From an uncultured Desulfovibrio sp. (GTDB taxonomy: Bacteria > Desulfobacterota > Desulfovibrionia > Desulfovibrionales > Desulfovibrionaceae), in the NCBI GenBank assembly GCA_937926875.1, contig CALBAX010000129.1, positions 1 to 10,006 on the forward strand: DNA of 10,006 bases. Direction: 5' to 3'. The notes under the pieces are model-generated. The model had not been told where the DNA came from, made no database searches, and was given only the letters and a program-made list of their open reading frames with translations. Positions 7,184 to 10,006 of the stretch are shown in pieces (positions within the stretch are counted from its first letter, which is position 1; each line of letters starts with the position of its first letter). A program made the position numbers and the translations under genes.

Positions 7184-8107
7184 GTGGAGATCTGCACCGG
7201 TTGCAAGATCAATCTGGGGCTGGAGATAACCGGCGTCCTGCCCAACGGCTATCACACCCTTGATTCCGTGTTCTATCCGCTGGCCCGGCCGTTCGACGTC
7301 CTGGAAGTGGAACGGAGGGAAGGGGCAGGCATCCGCGTATCCTGCGATACCCCCGGCATCGATCTGGAGAACAACACCCTGACCAAGGCCCATGCCGCTT
7401 TTGCGGCCCTGCTGCCGGAACAGAGCGCCTGCCCGGGCGTGGATGTCATCCTGCGCAAGGGGATCCCCCACGGCGCGGGCCTGGGGGGCGGCAGCAGCGA
7501 TGCCGCAGCCCTGCTCCTGTGGCTCAATACCTGCCTGGAGACGCCCCTGCCGCTGGAAGACCTGGAAAAAGCCGCCATCAAAGTCGGTGCGGACGTCCCC
7601 TTTTTCCTGCACGGGCAGCCCCGGCGGGTGACCGGTATCGGCGAAGTGCTGACGCCCGCGGTAGTGGATCTGCCCGGCTGGTGGCTGGTGCTGGTCTGTC
7701 CGCCTGTGGCGGTCTCCACCCCGTGGGCCTATCGCGCGTATGACGATTTGATGACAGAAGCGGAAAAAGCTGGTGATAAAGGCTTGACAAATCCGGAGAG
7801 CAAGGATAATGAAACGCTTCTCGTGATGGGTAAATATGCCGGGACGGGAACGACGTTCCGCATCACCGCAGAAAACGTGCTCCAGATCCGTAACGATTTG
7901 GAGCCCGCCGTTGTGCGTGAATACCCGCAGCTGGAGACAATCCGCCAACATCTGTTCCATTCGGGAGCCGCTTGTGCACGCATGAGCGGTAGTGGATCGA
8001 GCATGTTTGGTCTGTTCTCATCCCGTCACGCAGCCGAGGCAGCAGCGCAAAGCCTGGAGTCAGAGTACGAGAAGGTCTTTGTGCTGCCCATGAATGCTGG
8101 GATGTAG
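7184..8107 (+). CDS. ispE: 4-diphosphocytidyl-2-C-methyl-D-erythritol kinase
   Basis: GHMP-family kinase of the MEP pathway; it phosphorylates CDP-methylerythritol with ATP on the way to isoprenoid precursors. In 307 residues I see Lys8 in KINLGL, GYHTLDS at 22-28, the ATP loop PHGAGLGGGSSDAAA at 95-109, catalytic Asp137 in ADVPFFLHG, and the third GHMP motif RMSGSGSSMF at 266-275. The start is GTG, with AGGGGGAA at 7173-7180 in front, which overlaps the hslV stop. Residues about 186-226 (7741-7860) form a variable linker that is clearly less GC-rich than the rest: I counted 58 G+C of 120, against 45 of 60 at 7441-7500. The last ten bases, including the TAG stop at 8105-8107, lie inside the tRNA-Gln gene. 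No key residue is missing, so the enzyme should be active. Confidence 0.95.
   Translation: MEICTGCKINLGLEITGVLPNGYHTLDSVFYPLARPFDVLEVERREGAGIRVSCDTPGIDLENNTLTKAHAAFAALLPEQSACPGVDVILRKGIPHGAGLGGGSSDAAALLLWLNTCLETPLPLEDLEKAAIKVGADVPFFLHGQPRRVTGIGEVLTPAVVDLPGWWLVLVCPPVAVSTPWAYRAYDDLMTEAEKAGDKGLTNPESKDNETLLVMGKYAGTGTTFRITAENVLQIRNDLEPAVVREYPQLETIRQHLFHSGAACARMSGSGSSMFGLFSSRHAAEAAAQSLESEYEKVFVLPMNAGM
7784..7810 (+). promoter_or_regulatory. Candidate sigma-70 promoter inside ispE
   Basis: A perfect -35 hexamer TTGACA (7784-7789) is followed after 15 bases by GATAAT (7805-7810), five of six matches to the -10 consensus. Transcription would start near 7817 and give a transcript carrying tRNA-Gln, prs and rplY without the upstream protein genes. 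It lies in the least GC-rich patch of the right half, where such matches are less expected from coding alone. The 15-base spacer is two short of optimal, so activity may be weak. No experimental support is visible in the sequence. Confidence 0.35.
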
Positions 8108-8172
8108 CCAAGTGGTAAGGCAACGGGTTTTGGCTCCGTCATTCGAAGGTTCGAGCCCTTCCATCCCAGCCA
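8098..8172 (+). tRNA. tRNA-Gln (anticodon UUG)
   Basis: 75 bases including an encoded CCA (8170-8172). The acceptor stem is TGGGATG (8098-8104) paired with CATCCCA (8162-8168), with discriminator G at 8169. The weak U1-A72 pair is typical of bacterial tRNA-Gln and is used by GlnRS. The D arm (AGCCAAGTGGTAAGGCA) resembles E. coli tRNA-Gln. The anticodon stem ACGGG/TCCGT closes on a G-U pair, with the seven-base loop TTTTGGC and anticodon TTG. The T arm has GGTTCGAG in the usual place and a five-pair stem. The first ten bases are also the end of ispE, and prs follows after 45 bases, so release from a longer transcript by RNase P and 3' processing is expected. Confidence 0.97.
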
Positions 8173-8190
8173 CACCCCAACCACAACTGC

Positions 8191-8204
8191 TGCCGCTATC
8201 GGCA
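8191..8204 (+). other. Small hairpin between tRNA-Gln and prs
   Basis: TGCCG (8191-8195) and CGGCA (8200-8204) form a perfect five-pair stem with a CTAT loop. The stem ends on the first base of the prs ribosome site AAGGTGA (8204-8210). After tRNA excision it would sit near the new 5' end of the prs mRNA, where it could affect stability or ribosome access. There is no T-run, so it is not a terminator. A stem this short may also be chance. Confidence 0.35.
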
Positions 8205-8217
8205 AGGTGAACGGACC

Positions 8218-9162
8218 ATGTTCAGCGATCTCAAGATTGTCACGGGTTCTTCCAATCCCGAGTTGGCCAAAGCCATTTGCGACCACCTCGGCTGTCAGCT
8301 TACTCCTACTCTGGCAACCACCTTCAGCGATGGCGAGCTGCGCATTGAAATCGGCGACAACGTGCGCGGCGATGACGTGTTCGTTGTCCAGCCTACCTGT
8401 CCCCCGCTGGTCAACCGTAACCTGATGCAGCTCTGTCTCATGCTCGACGCCCTCAAGCGCGCCAGCGCCGGCCGCATCACGGCTGTGATCCCCTACTACG
8501 GTTATGCCCGCCAGGATCGCAAGGTAAGCCCCCGTGCCCCCATCAGTGCCAAGATGGTGGCCGACTTCATCAGCGTGGCCGGTGCCGGCCGTGTGGTGAC
8601 CATCGACATGCATGCCGGTCAGATCCAGGGTTTCTTCAACTGCCCTGTGGACAACCTCTACGCCGCTCCTGTCATGATGGACCCTCTGCGCCAGATCGAA
8701 GGGGACATCGTCATCGTCTCTCCCGATGCTGGCGGTGTGGAACGCGCCCGTTCCTATGCCAAGCGCCTGAACGCTCCTCTTGCCATCGTGGACAAGCGTC
8801 GCGACAAGCCCAACCAGGCCCAAGCCATGCACGTCATCGGTGATGTGGAAGGCAAGACCGCCATCATCGTTGATGACATCATTGATACCGCCGGTACCCT
8901 GTGCGCCGGTGCTGACGTGCTGCTCAAATACGGTGCCAAGAAAATCATTGCCTGCGCTTCCCACGGTGTGCTGTCCGGTCCTGCCATCGACCGCATCAAT
9001 GCCACCGAGGCGCTGGATCGTGTTATCGTGACCGATACCATCCCGATGGGCGAAAAACTGGTGCAGTGCCCCAAGCTGCAGGTGGTGTCTGTGGCTGCCC
9101 TGCTGGGCAAGACCATCCACAACATCCATACGGGTTCCTCCGTCAGCGTTCTCTTTGTATAA
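8218..9162 (+). CDS. prs: Ribose-phosphate pyrophosphokinase (PRPP synthetase)
   Basis: Class I PRPP synthetase, 314 residues, which transfers pyrophosphate from ATP to ribose 5-phosphate. The product PRPP feeds purine, pyrimidine, NAD, histidine and tryptophan synthesis in the cytoplasm. Visible motifs are the ATP-binding ARQDRK at 97-102, the catalytic-site His132 in DMHAGQIQGFF, PDAGG at 169-173, the flexible-loop region KRR near 196, and the PRPP-binding loop VDDIIDTAGT at 218-227. Length matches E. coli Prs (315). The start follows a good ribosome site, AAGGTGA, seven bases upstream. Its placement after ispE and tRNA-Gln and before rplY is the order I recall from gammaproteobacteria. RpiB, encoded further left, makes or uses its substrate. 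Confidence 0.97.
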   Translation: MFSDLKIVTGSSNPELAKAICDHLGCQLTPTLATTFSDGELRIEIGDNVRGDDVFVVQPTCPPLVNRNLMQLCLMLDALKRASAGRITAVIPYYGYARQDRKVSPRAPISAKMVADFISVAGAGRVVTIDMHAGQIQGFFNCPVDNLYAAPVMMDPLRQIEGDIVIVSPDAGGVERARSYAKRLNAPLAIVDKRRDKPNQAQAMHVIGDVEGKTAIIVDDIIDTAGTLCAGADVLLKYGAKKIIACASHGVLSGPAIDRINATEALDRVIVTDTIPMGEKLVQCPKLQVVSVAALLGKTIHNIHTGSSVSVLFV

Positions 9163-9163
9163 T
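9158..9163 (+). promoter_or_regulatory. Possible -10 element for rplY overlapping the prs stop
   Basis: A perfect TATAAT spans the end of prs, its TAA stop and one base beyond. At 17-base spacing the -35 position reads TTCCTC, only two matches to consensus, and there is no proper extended -10 TG. A start near 9170 would give rplY its own leader. Val-stop codons in this order easily make the hexamer by chance, so I rate it low. Confidence 0.2.
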
Positions 9164-9165
9164 GC

Positions 9166-9214
9166 CGGGTTTTCCCGACTCCATAATAAGAAAACTTCCC
9201 GCACTTTCATGCGG
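9166..9214 (+). promoter_or_regulatory. rplY leader with two short hairpins
   Basis: The 72-base gap between prs and rplY holds CGGG-TTTT-CCCG (9166-9177) and CCGCA-CTTTCA-TGCGG (9199-9214). They are followed by the strong ribosome site TAAGGAG (9222-9228), six bases before the rplY ATG. Neither hairpin has a T-run after it, so transcription should continue. In E. coli, bL25 is reported to repress its own translation through the rplY leader. A comparable control here is possible but is inferred only from the existence of structure. Confidence 0.35.
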
Positions 9215-9234
9215 CACTAGGTAAGGAGTTAAAC

Positions 9235-9825
9235 ATGACCATTGAAAAGACGTTGAGCGTGCAAAAGCGTGAAGGTAGCGGCAAAGGCCCTGCGGGCCGT
9301 ACGCGCACGCAGGACATGATCCCCGGTGTGTTCTACACCGCCAAGGGTGACAACATCGCTGTGCAGGCCCCTGCTCTGCCTCTGGAAAAGATGTACACCG
9401 AGATGGGCCGTACCGCCGTGTTCAACCTGGAAATCGACGACAACGGTACCAAGACCGTACATCCCGTCATGTTCTGGGAAGTGCAGAAGCACCCCTACAA
9501 GAAGGCCTTCACCCATGTGGACTTCTACGGTGTGGATCTGGACAAGGAAGTCAAGGTCGACGTGCCGATCGAATTCGTGGGTGTTGCCCGCGGCGTCAAG
9601 CTGGGCGGCGTGATGGAAACCTATCGTGAAAGCGTGCGTCTGTGCAGCAAGCCTCTGGACATGCCCAAGAAGGTGACCATCGACGTGACCGATATGGGTA
9701 TCAATGACAGCGTGACCGTGGAGACCCTGGCTCTCCCTGAAAACGTCAAGGCCGTGTTCGACAAGAACTTCGCCATCGTGAGCGTGTTCTCCAAGAGCAA
9801 GGACGCTGCCGAAGCCGCTGAATAA
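9235..9825 (+). CDS. rplY: Large-subunit ribosomal protein bL25, long CTC/TL5 form
   Basis: Binds 5S rRNA in the central protuberance of the 50S subunit. At 196 residues it is the two-domain form. The N-terminal 5S-binding domain (about 1-95) includes GPAGRTRTQDMIPGVFY and the characteristic EVQKHPYKKAFTHVDF at about 82-97. A C-terminal beta domain (about 98-180) follows, then an Ala/Glu-rich tail (DAAEAAE). E. coli bL25 has only the first domain (94 residues). The ribosome site TAAGGAG is strong, as expected for a highly expressed gene, and codon choice is more biased than in the upstream envelope genes. The gene ends 23 bases before an intrinsic terminator, so it probably closes the transcription unit. 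Older annotations call this family a general stress protein (Ctc). Confidence 0.96.
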   Translation: MTIEKTLSVQKREGSGKGPAGRTRTQDMIPGVFYTAKGDNIAVQAPALPLEKMYTEMGRTAVFNLEIDDNGTKTVHPVMFWEVQKHPYKKAFTHVDFYGVDLDKEVKVDVPIEFVGVARGVKLGGVMETYRESVRLCSKPLDMPKKVTIDVTDMGINDSVTVETLALPENVKAVFDKNFAIVSVFSKSKDAAEAAE

Positions 9826-9848
9826 GGCACCTTTCACTGCAGTTTTTT

Positions 9849-9883
9849 TCAGGCCGGCCTCAAAAGAGACCGGCCTGATTTTT
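9849..9883 (+). terminator. Intrinsic terminator after rplY
   Basis: TCAGGCCGG (9849-9857) pairs perfectly with CCGGCCTGA (9870-9878). Across one C-A mismatch the stem continues with CTC/GAG (9859-9861 with 9866-9868) around an AAAA loop. TTTTT follows at 9879-9883. The stem is strong and GC-rich and the U-run is immediate, the textbook form of a Rho-independent terminator on this strand. The T-run on the left side (9843-9849) would be an A-run on the other strand, so the element is not bidirectional. Confidence 0.9.
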
Positions 9884-10006
9884 ATGCTCATGTCCTGTCT
9901 CCCCCTTCTGGAGCGTCATACCCTGCGCAGCGGCAACCGGCAGGTGTGTATCGAATTATGGCCCAGGCCGGATGCCGCCTGCCTCGTTTTTTATCCAGGA
10001 ACCATG
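9884..10006 (+). CDS. Start of an unidentified protein, cut by the window edge
   Basis: An open frame of 41 codons runs from ATG 9884 to the edge without a stop. A second in-frame ATG is at 9890, and the window ends on another ATG (10004) preceded by AGGA. The translation contains LWPRPDAACLVFYPGTM; VFYPGT looks like the first strand and turn of an alpha/beta hydrolase, but that is a guess from very little sequence. There is no clear ribosome site before 9884 or 9890. Alternatively the real gene begins at 10004 and the stretch before it is leader. It lies immediately after a strong terminator, so it probably has its own promoter or depends on readthrough. The expected pth start motif (GLGNPG) is not seen. 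Confidence 0.35.
   Translation, partial: MLMSCLPLLERHTLRSGNRQVCIELWPRPDAACLVFYPGTM

Noticed and set aside
6533..7960. A 475-codon minus-strand open frame over hslV and ispE
   Set aside because: Codon-aligned with both sense genes, which are in the same frame. It ends its run near the less biased 3' part of ispE, as expected if it is only a product of codon bias.
8026..9210. A 394-codon minus-strand open frame over the tRNA and prs
   Set aside because: Aligned with prs codons and runs antisense through a tRNA gene; product has no recognisable motif.
9826..9849. A second terminator just after rplY, suggested by a run of seven T
   Set aside because: The preceding bases hold only the short palindrome ACTGCAGT and no stable stem. 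The real hairpin with its own T-run follows directly.
9229..9891. A 220-codon minus-strand open frame over rplY and the terminator
   Set aside because: Aligned with rplY codons and would have to start beyond the terminator hairpin; a shadow of a highly biased gene.

Overview
The window is a densely packed, all-plus-strand block of housekeeping and envelope genes from a high-GC Gram-negative bacterium. I suggest a sulfate reducer of the Desulfovibrionales (Desulfovibrio or a close relative). The grounds are a sigma-32 factor carrying an RpoH box, two genes with lipoprotein signal peptides, an hslV without hslU beside it, strong avoidance of TTA, CTA and TCA codons, and the overall gene order. 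The genus is inferred from recalled resemblance, not from a search.

Layout, left to right: a 5'-truncated heat-shock sigma factor (rpoH); a large TPR lipoprotein; a second lipoprotein in the position of lolB; rpiB (ribose/galactose isomerase family); cysS (cysteinyl-tRNA synthetase); a periplasmic M48 metalloprotease with C-terminal TPRs (BepA/YfgC-like); hslV (proteasome-like peptidase subunit); ispE (isoprenoid precursor kinase); tRNA-Gln(UUG); prs (PRPP synthetase); rplY (ribosomal protein bL25, long CTC form); a strong intrinsic terminator; and an open frame running off the right edge. Junctions up to prs are very tight. There are two 4-base ATGA overlaps, several gaps of 3 to 15 bases, and a 10-base overlap between ispE and the tRNA. 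The longest gap is 72 bases, between prs and rplY, and no gene-free stretch reaches 300 bases. Everything up to rplY could therefore be one transcript ending at the terminator at 9849-9883. Candidate internal promoters lie inside ispE and at the end of prs.

The frame of the cluster (TPR protein, lolB, ispE, tRNA-Gln, prs, rplY) is the order I recall from Pseudomonas and, in part, E. coli. Here a 3.9 kb block (rpiB, cysS, M48 protease, hslV) sits between the lolB position and ispE, and a heat-shock sigma gene precedes the cluster. Two themes are mixed. One is envelope and cytoplasmic protein quality control: RpoH, the M48 protease, HslV and the LolB-like lipoprotein. The other is core metabolism and translation: RpiB and Prs around ribose phosphates and PRPP, with CysS, tRNA-Gln, bL25 and IspE.

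I found no mobile element, CRISPR array, phage gene or defence system. The points most worth a second look are the ispE/tRNA-Gln overlap, the candidate LolB in a group usually thought to lack it, the low-GC patch with a promoter-like sequence inside ispE, and the HslV N-terminus.
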